64,000 nt of DNA from Streptomyces sp. HM190 (GTDB taxonomy: Bacteria; Actinomycetota; Actinomycetes; Streptomycetales; Streptomycetaceae): contig NZ_CP047318.1 of NCBI RefSeq assembly GCF_009857135.1, positions 5,518,001 to 5,582,000 on the forward strand, given 5' to 3'. Position 1 is the first letter of the stretch, and every line of letters begins with the position of its first letter. A program made the position numbers and the translations under genes. Of the stretch, positions 1-7,811 are shown piece after piece. The notes beneath the pieces are model-generated. The model saw nothing but the letters and a program-made list of their open reading frames with translations. It searched no databases and was not told the DNA's origin.

Positions 1-1
1 G

Positions 2-643
2 ATCGTCGTCGACGAGGCGTTCACCGTGCGCATCCCCGAGGGCGTCGCCCTCGACGAGGCCGCGCCGCTGCTGTGCGCCGGCATCACCACGTACTCCCCG
101 CTCAAGCACTGGAACGCCGGCCCCGGCAAGAAGGTCGCCATCGTCGGTCTGGGCGGCCTCGGGCACATGGGCGTCAAGCTCGCGCACGCGCTCGGCGCGG
201 AGGTGACCGTCCTGTCCCAGTCGCTGCGCAAGCGGGAGGACGGGCTGAAGCTCGGCGCCGACCACTACTACGCGACCAGCGACCCGGAGACCTTCAAGGA
301 ACTGCGGGGCACGTTCGACCTGATCCTGTCGACGGTCTCGGCGCCGCTGAACCTGGACGCGTACCTGTCCCTGCTCAAGACCGACGGCGCGTTCGTGAAC
401 GTGGGCGCGCCCGAGGAGCCGGTCGCCCTCAACCTGTTCTCGGTGATCGGCGGCCGCAAGACCCTCGCCGGGTCCGGCATCGGCGGCATACGCGAGACCC
501 AGGAGATGCTCGACTTCTGCGCCGAGCACGGCCTGGGCGCCGAGATCGAGCTGATCCGCGCGGACCAGATCAACGAGGCGTACGAGAGGGTCCTGGCGAG
601 CGACGTCCGCTACCGCTTCGTGATCGACACGGCGACGATCTGA
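2..643 (+). CDS. Zinc-type NAD(P)-dependent alcohol dehydrogenase, C-terminal part (5' end outside window)
   Basis: The reading frame is open from base 2, so the true start lies upstream. The visible 213 residues are the C-terminal two thirds of a medium-chain dehydrogenase/reductase of the AdhC/YahK (cinnamyl-alcohol-dehydrogenase-like) type. The nucleotide-binding motif GLGGLGHMGVKLA is clear and is followed by a typical Rossmann half (LILSTVSAP, FVNVGAP). The catalytic zinc ligands of the N-terminal domain are not in view. Family members reduce aldehydes to alcohols with NADPH in the cytoplasm. No partner gene is visible; the next gene points the other way. The family is secure, the substrate is not. 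Confidence 0.9.
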   Translation: MVVDEAFTVRIPEGVALDEAAPLLCAGITTYSPLKHWNAGPGKKVAIVGLGGLGHMGVKLAHALGAEVTVLSQSLRKREDGLKLGADHYYATSDPETFKELRGTFDLILSTVSAPLNLDAYLSLLKTDGAFVNVGAPEEPVALNLFSVIGGRKTLAGSGIGGIRETQEMLDFCAEHGLGAEIELIRADQINEAYERVLASDVRYRFVIDTATI

Positions 644-662
644 TCCGAGTCGCCGGAGGAAT

Positions 663-757
663 CCGATCCGGGTGGGGGCGGAGCCGGTCCGGGTAGGGGA
701 ACCCGATCCGGGTGGGGGAAGCCGGTCCAGGCGGCGGAATCCCATCCGGGTCGGGGC
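663..757. repeat. Degenerate 19-21-bp direct repeats in a 316-bp gap
   Basis: Five imperfect copies of a unit reading roughly CCGATCCGGGTGGGG begin near 663, 684, 703, 722 and 741. They lie just downstream of the dehydrogenase stop, in the gap 644-959 between convergent genes. The rest of the gap (760-959) is GC-rich with no convincing gene. A short minus-strand stretch reading TGDFGISHGELLRVGEEAVG could be a gene remnant, but I cannot assign it. Confidence 0.5.
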
Positions 758-959
758 CGGGCGCGCGGAACCACGCGCCCGGCCCCGACCCGCGTCGCCC
801 CTGACGCACCCCCACCCGGCCCACCGCCTCCTCGCCGACCCGCAGCAGCTCCCCGTGGCTGATCCCGAAGTCCCCGGTGCGCAGGGGCCACCGAGGCGGC
901 GGCCCACGACCGCGTCCGGCAGACAGCCCGGAGCCCGGCAGGGCGTGCCGATCCCCGGG

Positions 960-1622
960 TCAGAGGTGTCCCGCTCCGGGCAGGGACACCCCGGTGCCGC
1001 CCGCCCCGCAGTAGCCCGCCGGGTCCCGGTGCAGGTACTGCTGGTGCAGCGCGCTCGCCGGAAAGAACGGGTGCTCCTCAGCAGACACGATCGACGTCGT
1101 GATCGCCCCGTACCCGGCGGCTGCCAGCGCCGCCTGGTACCGCGTGCGGGTCCGCTCGGCGGCGGTGCGCTGCTCCGGGGAGTGCGTGAAGACGACCGAG
1201 CGGACATGGGTACCGACGTCGTTGCCCTGGCGGAAGCCCTGCGTCGGGTCGTGCCCCTCCCAGAACACCCGCAACAGCCGCTCGTACGACACCTCGGCCG
1301 GGTCGAACACCACGCGGACCGTCTCCGCGTGCCCGGTGAGCCCGGTCCGCACCTCGTCGTCGACCGGGTTCGGCGTGAAGCCGCCCTGGAACCCGACGAG
1401 CGTGGTGCGCACACCGGCCGGCAGCTGCCAGAACCGCCGCTCCGCGCCCCAGAAGCAGCCCATCGCGAAGGACGCGACCTCCGTCCCCTCGGGATACGGC
1501 CCCAGCAGGGGCGTCCCCAGCACGGCGTGCCTCTCGGGCACCTCGTACGCGAGCGCCGCCCGCCCCGGCGGCGCCTCCTCGGCCGTGGGCATCCGCGGCT
1601 CCCGGCCCCGTCCGAACAGCAT
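960..1622 (-). CDS. msrA: Peptide-methionine (S)-S-oxide reductase MsrA (copy 1)
   Basis: This enzyme repairs oxidised proteins by reducing methionine-S-sulfoxide, using thioredoxin as reductant. The catalytic motif GCFWGAERRFW is intact, followed by the conserved VGFQGG, HAETVRVVFDP, FWEGHDPTQGFRQGNDVGTH and C-terminal HQQYLHRDPAGYCG segments. I chose the ATG at 1622 (220 aa) because MLFGR at that point matches the start of the second MsrA in this window and a GAGGGGG ribosome site precedes it. The frame stays open to 1679, but the added residues look like leader sequence. The C-terminus (GVSLPGAGHL) lacks the Cys found in the GVSCPIG of the other copy. Function is secure; the reason for two copies is unknown. 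Confidence 0.95.
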   Translation of the reverse strand: MLFGRGREPRMPTAEEAPPGRAALAYEVPERHAVLGTPLLGPYPEGTEVASFAMGCFWGAERRFWQLPAGVRTTLVGFQGGFTPNPVDDEVRTGLTGHAETVRVVFDPAEVSYERLLRVFWEGHDPTQGFRQGNDVGTHVRSVVFTHSPEQRTAAERTRTRYQAALAAAGYGAITTSIVSAEEHPFFPASALHQQYLHRDPAGYCGAGGTGVSLPGAGHL

Positions 1623-1763
1623 GGGCACACCCCCTCGTCCGTAGCGTCCGATCGCCATTCTCCCCGCGTCCGCGGACACCGGCGGGGTTTCAGGCGAACG
1701 GCGACGACGCCCGACCCGCGAGGAGCGGCCTCCGCGGCGCTCGCCGGGGCTCGCGCCTTCCCC

Positions 1764-2570
1764 TCAGTTCTTCTTCACGGAAGGGAGCTCGATCGACGCG
1801 CAGAAGGCCTTGCCCTGGGCGTCCACGTACGCGTCACACGTCGGATCGATCTCCCTGTTCCCCTCCTCGTCGGCGACGACGGTGAGCCGCGTGGCGTCGC
1901 CCCGCTCCCACACCACTTCCAGATCCTGCTGGACGTTGCCCTCGTCATCGGGCCGCAGTACCGCCTGGTAGACGGGCAGCCTGCTCAGGGGAGAGCCGTC
2001 CTTCCCGAAGATCTGGGCGGTCACCACCACCCGGTTCCTGCCGGCCACGCCGCTCGCGCGGACGGTCAGCCGCACCTTCACCGGAGAGCCCGGGGTGGCG
2101 GAGAAGACGGTGACGGTGGGTCGCCCGTTGCCCGAGGCGTACCCCGAGACGGCGGACACGAGGACCGCGAGCGCCGACAGGAAGGCGAGCGTGGCCCCGC
2201 AGAGCAGCACCACCTGTACGGCGTTCCCTCCCCGGCTGGCGGGGGTCAGGATCGACCCGATGGCCAAACCGATCGACAACCCGGTCAGGACCACCGCGAC
2301 GATGGCGAACGTCCTGTTGTTGCCGATGACGGCGAGCACCCGCTCCTCGGTGATGCCGACGGCTGTTCCCACGGTGGCGGCCGCGGTGAACACGACGCCC
2401 AGCGTCTGAGCGGCCGTCGCCAGCCTTCTGTCCACTTCCACGTGTCTGGGCAGGCTGCCTGTCCGAGGGGGCGGGGGATGCGGCCATGTCCTCGGCAGAC
2501 GTCTGCCGTCCGGGCCTGTCCAGGCAGGGCACCCCGAAGACGTGACGCCCGGCCCGGCGGCGCCGGGCAC
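1764..2570 (-). CDS. Three-TM membrane protein with extracytoplasmic beta-rich domain
   Basis: I do not recognise a named family. The 268-residue product has a Pro-rich N-terminus (about 1-45), then three hydrophobic helices (about 55-77, 85-110 and 118-145). A soluble domain of about 120 residues follows, rich in alternating hydrophobic residues (VTVFSATPGSPVKVRLTVRA), suggesting a beta-sandwich facing outward. Two Cys near the C-terminus (PTCDAYV, AFCASIE) could form a disulfide. The GTG at 2570 is chosen because GGGGAGG lies 7 bases upstream; a later GTG at 2441 would remove the Pro-rich segment. It stands alone between msrA and a divergently transcribed secreted protein. Confidence 0.6.
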   Translation of the reverse strand: MPGAAGPGVTSSGCPAWTGPDGRRLPRTWPHPPPPRTGSLPRHVEVDRRLATAAQTLGVVFTAAATVGTAVGITEERVLAVIGNNRTFAIVAVVLTGLSIGLAIGSILTPASRGGNAVQVVLLCGATLAFLSALAVLVSAVSGYASGNGRPTVTVFSATPGSPVKVRLTVRASGVAGRNRVVVTAQIFGKDGSPLSRLPVYQAVLRPDDEGNVQQDLEVVWERGDATRLTVVADEEGNREIDPTCDAYVDAQGKAFCASIELPSVKKN

Positions 2571-2765
2571 CTCCGTGCCTCCCCGTCCCTCCCCGCGCCG
2601 CGGGGCGTCGTCGCCGCGCGCCCTGTGGTCGGCAACACCGCCCTACTCAGGCTGAGTTGAGTAGGCGCGCTCATGGTCGGCGGGCCGCTGCGCGGCGAGT
2701 ATCGGGGATGTGGCGCAACCGAGAAGCGCCGACCTGATCCCACTCGGATTCCTGAGGAGTCTCCT

Positions 2766-3221
2766 GTGTCCCGACGTACTGTCCTGCTGTCCGTGGCCGC
2801 CGGTGTCGTCGCCCTTGGGGGCGCCGGTGCCCTCACTCTCGCGTACGCCGGGAACCAGCCGTTGGAGCTGGCGCACAGCACCGCCCGCTACACCGCTCCC
2901 GCGGGCGACCGCGACGGCTCGCTCACCTTCGACACCGACGTCACCGGCTCCTCCGGCGTCAAGAGCGTGAAGGTGCTGGCGTGGCCGCAGCACTCGTCCT
3001 TCGCCGAGGACGAGCTGACCGCCAAGGACATGGCCTATGCGGAGCCGGCCGTCTGCGAGCCCGCCGGAAAGGACGCCACGCACTGCACCTACAGCGTCAA
3101 GGTCACCCGTTCCGAGGCGGAGTCCTCCCCGCGCGGCGCCTGGTACGTCGCCGTCCTGGCCACCGCCCAGGACGGCACCACGACCCTCGACAGGAAGGCG
3201 TCCGGCTTCACGGTCGAGTGA
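2766..3221 (+). CDS. Small exported or membrane-anchored protein (DUF5707-like)
   Basis: The 151-residue product starts with SRRTVLLSVAAG and an N-terminal hydrophobic helix (about 5-27), a signal peptide or anchor. A single domain follows: STARYTAPAGDRDGSLTF, VKSVKVLAWP and CTYSVKVTRSEA read as beta strands of an Ig-like fold, with one Cys pair (VCEP, HCTY). It resembles actinobacterial DUF5707 proteins, whose function is unknown. The GTG at 2766 is preferred because GAGGAG lies 6 bases upstream; the frame is open from 2673 but shows no ribosome site there. The gene is monocistronic and is followed by a hairpin at 3288-3319. Confidence 0.75.
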   Translation: MSRRTVLLSVAAGVVALGGAGALTLAYAGNQPLELAHSTARYTAPAGDRDGSLTFDTDVTGSSGVKSVKVLAWPQHSSFAEDELTAKDMAYAEPAVCEPAGKDATHCTYSVKVTRSEAESSPRGAWYVAVLATAQDGTTTLDRKASGFTVE

Positions 3222-3287
3222 CCCCGGCCGGGCACGTACCCGCGGGCGGACGGGTGAAGACTAGGCGGGCGGACGAGTGAACGGGCG

Positions 3288-3319
3288 GGCGCGGGCGGCG
3301 CCCTGCGCCCGCCCGCGCC
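3288..3319. terminator. Bidirectional hairpin terminator
   Basis: An 11-bp perfect inverted repeat (3288-3298 pairs with 3309-3319, left arm GGCGCGGGCGG) lies between the convergent DUF5707-like gene and the msrA fragment. No U-tract follows, as is usual for terminators in this GC range. Confidence 0.55.
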
Positions 3320-3366
3320 TCCCCTGCGGAGGGAGAGGGGTCTCCTTCACCTCCGCACGGCTGGGA

Positions 3367-3474
3367 TCACTGGCCCGTCGGCTCCGACGCGGGCGTCAGG
3401 CCGATGGGGCAGGACACCCCGGTGCCGCCGATGCCGCAGTAGCCCGCCGGGTTCTTGTCGAGATACTGCTGGTG
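3367..3474 (-). pseudogene. Detached 3' end of an msrA gene
   Basis: Read on the minus strand, these bases encode HQQYLDKNPAGYCG followed by IGGTGVSCPIGLTPASEPTG and a stop. This is exactly the last 35 residues of an MsrA. Nothing upstream in this frame is MsrA: the codon before HQQY is the TGA that ends the neighbouring unknown gene. The break falls directly at the sequence TACTGCTGGTG (3464-3474), which also occurs at the equivalent place in the intact msrA (4246-4256). It is most simply the original tail of the downstream msrA, displaced by an insertion. Confidence 0.8.
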
Positions 3475-4146
3475 TCAGTGCTCGATCGCCAAGGAGGTCG
3501 TTGTGGCGTACGTGAGTAGGTTCGCGAAGCGCAGCCACGGGAGCAGGTACATGTTCAGGGGTGAGTAACCGGGCCGGGTGAGGCCGCGGATGCTGTGGAC
3601 GGTGTCGGTCAGTTCCGCTGCGGCCGGGCGGTCGAGGCGGCCGAGGGTCTTGAGGTAGGACGAGGCGCAGTCATCGAGCCGGGCGTGCAGGTGGCTGAGT
3701 CGGCGTACGTCGATGTCGGGGGAGAGCGTCTCGTCGGGGTACGGGGCGCGCTGGAACGCCGAGTGCCGATTCGCCACGGCGGCGATCAACCCCAGCCGGG
3801 ACGGGGGCGTCGAACTCGGCCAGCGCGGACCGTGCAGAGTGGCCGTGTCGGACGCTCGTGGGGTTCGGCGGCCGGCCGCCTTCTCCACCCTGCGGCGGGC
3901 GGCGAAGACGGCCATCTCGGCGAGGTGCGCGGCTCGGCTCTCCTCCAGCGTGCCCAGCGCGCGCGACAACGCCGCGGCATCCCTGCGCAGATCGGGGGCG
4001 GGGCACGCCGTCGCGCTCAGATACGCCCAGGTCGCGTTGAAGCCGAGCGGGCCGTAGTCACCGACGGCACACCTCAGCGCCCTGTGCCGTCGGACGAGCG
4101 GCAACCGCTCGTCACGCACTCTGCGGGCGTACGTTCCGAAGGCCAC
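3475..4146 (-). CDS. Unknown protein encoded in a segment inserted at the msrA 3' end
   Basis: I do not recognise this 223-residue product. It is soluble-looking, basic in its first half (FGTYARRVRDERLPLVRRHR) and probably mostly helical (RRDAAALSRALGTLEESRAA, MAVFAARRRVEKAAGRR). It ends with a hydrophobic stretch, MYLLPWLRFANLLTYATTTS. I saw no catalytic motif, HTH or signal peptide. The GTG at 4146 is chosen because GAGG stands 6 bases before it, 8 bp after the msrA stop, so it is probably co-translated with msrA. It lies wholly between two copies of TACTGCTGGTG, as if brought in with the new msrA tail. It could be a cargo gene of a minimal mobile element. Confidence 0.6.
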   Translation of the reverse strand: MAFGTYARRVRDERLPLVRRHRALRCAVGDYGPLGFNATWAYLSATACPAPDLRRDAAALSRALGTLEESRAAHLAEMAVFAARRRVEKAAGRRTPRASDTATLHGPRWPSSTPPSRLGLIAAVANRHSAFQRAPYPDETLSPDIDVRRLSHLHARLDDCASSYLKTLGRLDRPAAAELTDTVHSIRGLTRPGYSPLNMYLLPWLRFANLLTYATTTSLAIEH

Positions 4147-4256
4147 CCGTGACCTCAGCCTTCGGCCTTGGCGACGCCGATCGGGCAGGACACCCCGGTC
4201 CCGCCCACCCCGCAGTAGCCGTTCGGGTTTTTGCTGCTTGAAAGGTACTGCTGGTG
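3475..4256. mobile_element. Candidate 782-bp inserted segment bounded by 11-bp direct repeats at msrA
   Basis: TACTGCTGGTG occurs at 3464-3474 and 4246-4256, inside the HQQY codons of the msrA fragment and the intact msrA. The segment between carries the unknown gene and a different MsrA C-terminus (HQQYLSSSKNPNGYCG against HQQYLDKNPAGYCG). This is the arrangement left by integration into a gene 3' end that restores the reading frame with an imported tail. No integrase is present, so mobilisation in trans, or homologous exchange, would be needed. Confidence 0.45.
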
Positions 4257-4826
4257 GTAGCCCTCGGCGGGGTAGAACGTGCGGCCCTCCGCCGGGAGGA
4301 TCTCCGTGGTGATCGTGCCGTAGCCGGAGCCGGTGAGGACCTTCTGGTACGCCTCGCGGGACGCGGCCGCGGCCTCCTCCTGGGCCGGGGTGTGGGTGTA
4401 GACGGCCGAGCGGTACTGGGTGCCGACGTCGTTGCCCTGGCGGAAGCCCTGGGTCGGGTCGTGGGACTCCCAGAAGACCTGCAGGAGCCGCTCGTACGAG
4501 ATGAGGGACGGGTCGTACACGACGCGGACGACCTCGGTGTGGCCGGTGAGACCGGAGCACACCTCCTCGTAGGTGGGGTTCTCGGTGAAGCCGCCCTGAT
4601 AGCCGACGAGCGTGGTCCACACGCCCGTGGGGAGCTGCCAGAACTTGCGCTCCGCGCCCCAGAAACAGCCGAGGCCGAAGTCGGCGATCTCCAGGTGCTC
4701 CGGGTAGGGGCCGAGGAGCGGGGTGCCGAGCACGGTGTGCCGGTCGGGCACGGTGAACGGCAGCTCGGCGCGGCCCCGCAGAGCCTGCTCGGGGGTGGGC
4801 AGCTGGGGCGTGCGGCCGAAGAGCAT
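4155..4826 (-). CDS. msrA: Peptide-methionine (S)-S-oxide reductase MsrA (copy 2)
   Basis: This is a full-length MsrA of 223 residues with the catalytic GCFWGAERKFW motif and the conserved GYQGGFTENPTYEEVCSG, HTEVVRVVYDP, FWESHDPTQGFRQGNDVGTQ and GYCGVGGTGVSCPIG segments. It repairs methionine-S-sulfoxide in proteins, with recycling Cys residues near the C-terminus. AAGGAGTCACG before the ATG at 4826 gives a good ribosome site. It is roughly two-thirds identical to copy 1 by eye. Its final ~30 residues come from the 3' side of the TACTGCTGGTG junction and differ from the displaced tail at 3367-3474, so this may be a chimera. The downstream unknown gene starts 8 bp after its stop. Confidence 0.95.
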   Translation of the reverse strand: MLFGRTPQLPTPEQALRGRAELPFTVPDRHTVLGTPLLGPYPEHLEIADFGLGCFWGAERKFWQLPTGVWTTLVGYQGGFTENPTYEEVCSGLTGHTEVVRVVYDPSLISYERLLQVFWESHDPTQGFRQGNDVGTQYRSAVYTHTPAQEEAAAASREAYQKVLTGSGYGTITTEILPAEGRTFYPAEGYHQQYLSSSKNPNGYCGVGGTGVSCPIGVAKAEG

Positions 4827-4899
4827 CGTGACTCCTTGAACGTGCGGGAAAGAGCGGGCGGTACCTGAAGAACGTTCCGGGTACCGCCCGAATTCCGCC

Positions 4900-5130
4900 C
4901 GGCCCGGTGTGGTCGGCGGCCCGGCCCGGTGTGGTCGGCCCGGCGGGGTCGACCCGGTCCGGTCAGGGCCGTGGAACGGGCGTGACGGAGCGGGTCGGTG
5001 GGGTGTGGCGGAGCAGGCCGTGGAACGGGCGGGGCGGAGCGGGCCGGTGGGGCCGGGCGGAGCGTCGCGGAGCAGGCCGGGGACCGGGTTGGAGCGGCGG
5101 GCCGGTGGGGCCGGGCGGCGTGCGCGGTCC
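4900..5130. repeat. Degenerate GC-rich direct repeats in a 315-bp gap
   Basis: The gap between msrA copy 2 and the next minus-strand gene (4827-5141) is made largely of short duplicated phrases. CCCGGTGTGGTCGG, GCCGTGGAACGGGCG, GCGGAGCAGGCC and GGGCCGGTGGGGCCGGGCGG each occur twice. No gene is credible here. The tract may act as a terminator or simply be slippage-prone filler. Confidence 0.5.
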
Positions 5131-5141
5131 GGCCCCGGTCG

Positions 5142-6260
5142 TCAGTGCGGCAGCGTCGCCGGGCTGCCGCCGTTCGCCTCGTAGCCCGCGACCGCCAGGG
5201 CCCGGTATATCGCGTAGTCCGAGGCGGGGTCGGAGGCGAGCGTCCACGGCAGGGCGCCCACATGGCCGTCGACGTGCACGAGCTGGTTCATGGCCTCGGC
5301 CCAGCGCTCGGCGCGGACCAGGAAGAAGATCAGCAGGTGGCGCACATGGGCCAGCATCGGGTCGTCGGGCCGGGCCGAGTGCACCGCGTACAGCGCGCCG
5401 TGCATCGCCTTGGTGACGACCTCGCTCTCGTAGAAGCCCTGCACCACGATCACCTCGGGCAGGTGCTCGAACACGGCGAACAGGGGCATCGCCGCCAGCA
5501 GCGACCCCTGCGGCGCGCGTGCCGCGGCCGCCTCGGCGAACGCGTACGCCTGCTCGCGCGAGCCGTGCCACTTCTCGCACCAGTAGTGCAGGGCCGCCAG
5601 ATGCGCGCCCATGTGCGCCGGCGCGCGGTCCAGGATCCTCAGCCAGAGCTGCTCGAACTCCTCGCGCGGGTAACCGAGTCCACGCGCGACCGACAGCTCG
5701 ATGATGTACGGGATCGGGTCGCCCGGGGCGAGCAGCGCCGCGTCGCCGCACGCCGACCTCGCCTCTTCCATGATGATCCGGAAGTCGTCCGTGCCCGGCG
5801 TCGCCGTCCGCCACGCCTGCTGCACCAGGAACTCCGCGTGCACCGCGGCGCCGCCCGCGTCCTTGGGGGCCTCCGTCCGCCACACCCGCAGCCACTGCCC
5901 GCCCGGCGCGTCGCCCACCCCGCCCGGCCGTTGCGCCAGCTCCAGCGAGGCCGCGCCCGCGAACGCCTGCACCCGCTGCCAGCGCACCTCGCCGTCCGCC
6001 TCGGTCCCGGCCAGCAGCTGCTGCGCCGCCCGGTAGTCCTGGGTGCGCTGCACCACGTCGAGCACGTCCAGCAGATCCTGGTCGGGGCCGGGCATCCGGA
6101 TGTCCAGCAGTTCCTGCCGGACGAACCCGTAGTTCGCCGGATCGGCCGCGTCCGGGTGCCCCGCGTGCACCTGCTGAATACCGGCCCGCCGGCGCGCCAC
6201 GATCGGCCACACCACCATGCCGATCATGAGCAGCGCCATCAGCCCCCAGAGAATCTCCAT
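5142..6260 (-). CDS. Membrane-anchored helical-repeat protein of unknown function
   Basis: The 372-residue product begins with a single N-terminal transmembrane helix (MEILWGLMALLMIGMVVWPIVA shape, about residues 1-22), followed by a long soluble part. The soluble part is helical and reads like TPR or Sel1-type repeats (EEFEQLWLRILDRAPAHMGA, HYWCEKWHGSREQAYAFAE, LAAMPLFAVFEH). No catalytic motif was seen. The ATG at 6260 places the helix at the very start and is the only sensible one. Its 5' end faces the divergent metB gene 137 bp away. I recognise it only as a conserved actinobacterial type; any scaffold role is inference. Confidence 0.7.
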   Translation of the reverse strand: MEILWGLMALLMIGMVVWPIVARRRAGIQQVHAGHPDAADPANYGFVRQELLDIRMPGPDQDLLDVLDVVQRTQDYRAAQQLLAGTEADGEVRWQRVQAFAGAASLELAQRPGGVGDAPGGQWLRVWRTEAPKDAGGAAVHAEFLVQQAWRTATPGTDDFRIIMEEARSACGDAALLAPGDPIPYIIELSVARGLGYPREEFEQLWLRILDRAPAHMGAHLAALHYWCEKWHGSREQAYAFAEAAAARAPQGSLLAAMPLFAVFEHLPEVIVVQGFYESEVVTKAMHGALYAVHSARPDDPMLAHVRHLLIFFLVRAERWAEAMNQLVHVDGHVGALPWTLASDPASDYAIYRALAVAGYEANGGSPATLPH

Positions 6261-6397
6261 GGGCCAAGGGTTCCAGACGCCACCGACAAATGGCGAACGA
6301 GGCCGGGGCCGGGCCGGAGGACCCGCGCGGGCCGCGCGGACCCGGCCGGGGAGCCACGGCGCGCCCCTCGCCCGCCGGACGGCATACCCTCGGGGGC

Positions 6398-7549
6398 ATG
6401 AGCGACAGCTACACGCACTTCGAGACCCTCGCGATCCACGCCGGCAACACCGCGGATCCCCTCACCGGCGCGGTCGTCCCGCCGATCTACCAGGTCTCGA
6501 CCTACAAGCAGGACGGCGTAGGCGGCCTGCGCGGCGGCTACGAGTACAGCCGCAGCGCCAACCCCACCCGCACCGCGCTGGAGGAGAACCTCGCCGCCCT
6601 GGAGGGCGGCAGCCGCGGCCTCGCCTTCGCGTCCGGTCTGGCCGCCGAGGACTGCCTGCTGCGTACGCTCCTCAGCCCCGGCGACCACGTGGTCATCCCG
6701 AACGACGCGTACGGCGGCACGTTCCGCCTCTTCGCGAAGGTCGTCTCCCGGTGGGGCGTCGACTGGTCGGTGGCCGACACCAGCGACCCCGCCGCCGTGC
6801 GGGCCGCCATCACCCCGAAGACCAAGGTGGTCTGGGTGGAGACCCCCTCCAACCCGCTGCTCGGCATCACCGACATCCCGGCCGTCGCGCAGATCGCCCG
6901 CGAGGCCGGCGCGAAGCTCGTCGTCGACAACACCTTCGCGACCCCCTACCTCCAGCAGCCGCTGGCGCTCGGCGCGGACGTCGTCGTGCACTCGCTAACC
7001 AAGTACATGGGCGGTCACTCCGACGTCGTCGGCGGCGCCCTGATCGTGGGCGACCAGGGCCTCGGCGAGGAGCTGGCGTACCACCAGAACGCGATGGGCG
7101 CGGTCGCCGGACCGTTCGACTCCTGGCTCGTGCTGCGCGGCACCAAGACGCTCGCCGTGCGCATGGACCGCCACAGCGAGAACGCCACGAGGATCGCCGA
7201 CATGCTCACCCGGCACCCGCGCGTGTCCCGCGTCCTCTACCCGGGCCTCCCGGAGCACCCGGGCCACGAGGTCGCCGCCAAGCAGATGAAGGCGTTCGGC
7301 GGCATGGTGTCCTTCCAGGTCGAGGGCGGCGAGGAGGCCGCCGTCGCGGTCTGCGACCGCGCCAGGGTGTTCACCCTCGGCGAGTCCCTCGGCGGCGTCG
7401 AGTCCCTGATCGAGCACCCCGGCCGCATGACGCACGCCTCGGCCGCGGGCTCGGCCCTGGAGGTGCCCGCCGACCTCGTCCGCCTCTCCGTGGGCATCGA
7501 GAACGTCGACGACCTCCTCGAAGACCTCCAGCAGGCGCTCGGCAAGTAG
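6398..7549 (+). CDS. metB: Cystathionine gamma-synthase
   Basis: This PLP enzyme of the Cys/Met metabolism family condenses an O-acylated homoserine with cysteine to make cystathionine, or runs the lyase reaction in some members. The 383-residue product has the family's usual length. It shows YSRSANPTR near the N-terminus, VWVETPSNPL, VVDNTFATPYLQQP and the PLP-binding Lys202 in HSLTKYMGGHSDVVGG, plus a C-terminal LSVGIENVDDLL. The ATG at 6398 was chosen because homology begins with DSYTHFETLAIHAGNT; the ribosome site is weak. It is monocistronic. Synthase against lyase (MetB against CTH) cannot be settled from sequence alone. Confidence 0.9.
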   Translation: MSDSYTHFETLAIHAGNTADPLTGAVVPPIYQVSTYKQDGVGGLRGGYEYSRSANPTRTALEENLAALEGGSRGLAFASGLAAEDCLLRTLLSPGDHVVIPNDAYGGTFRLFAKVVSRWGVDWSVADTSDPAAVRAAITPKTKVVWVETPSNPLLGITDIPAVAQIAREAGAKLVVDNTFATPYLQQPLALGADVVVHSLTKYMGGHSDVVGGALIVGDQGLGEELAYHQNAMGAVAGPFDSWLVLRGTKTLAVRMDRHSENATRIADMLTRHPRVSRVLYPGLPEHPGHEVAAKQMKAFGGMVSFQVEGGEEAAVAVCDRARVFTLGESLGGVESLIEHPGRMTHASAAGSALEVPADLVRLSVGIENVDDLLEDLQQALGK

Positions 7550-7562
7550 CCGCCGGCCGCGC

Positions 7563-7811
7563 TCACCAGCCGGTCACGGGTGGGGTCGTCGTGGACGGCG
7601 GCTCCACCCAGGGGTGGGTCGTCGACGCCCACACGGCGAACGCGACCACGGCGGCCAGCAGCACCAGCCACATCACGTGCCGGGCCGCCGCCCTGCGCCG
7701 CAGCATGCGACCGCCCCGCCGCACCGCGTCCGCGCACAGCTCGGGCGGCACGACCGGCGGCCGCCGGTCCAGGATCCGCCGTACGGCGGCCTCCCTCTCC
7801 CGCAGGTTCAT
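7563..7811 (-). CDS. Small single-TM protein coupled to the sigma-like gene
   Basis: This 82-residue protein has an Arg-rich cytoplasmic half (REREAAVRRILDRRPPVV, RRGGRMLRRRAAAR), one transmembrane helix (about 47-64, MWLVLLAAVVAFAVWA) and a short Pro/Thr-rich outside tail. Its ATG overlaps the stop of the upstream sigma-factor-like gene (ATGA), so the two are translationally coupled. Small membrane partners in this position often act as anti-sigma factors, but it has no zinc-type HxxxCxxC motif, so that role is only suggested by context. Confidence 0.65.
   Translation of the reverse strand: MNLREREAAVRRILDRRPPVVPPELCADAVRRGGRMLRRRAAARHVMWLVLLAAVVAFAVWASTTHPWVEPPSTTTPPVTGW

Noticed and set aside
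780..960. Possible gene remnant downstream of msrA copy 1
   Set aside because: A short TGDFGISHGELL-like stretch is visible but too brief to assign, and no start or stop context supports a gene.
672..2660. Very long plus-strand open frame opposite msrA and the membrane protein
   Set aside because: It is a composition artefact: Arg/Pro/His-rich, opposite two well-supported genes, with no family features.
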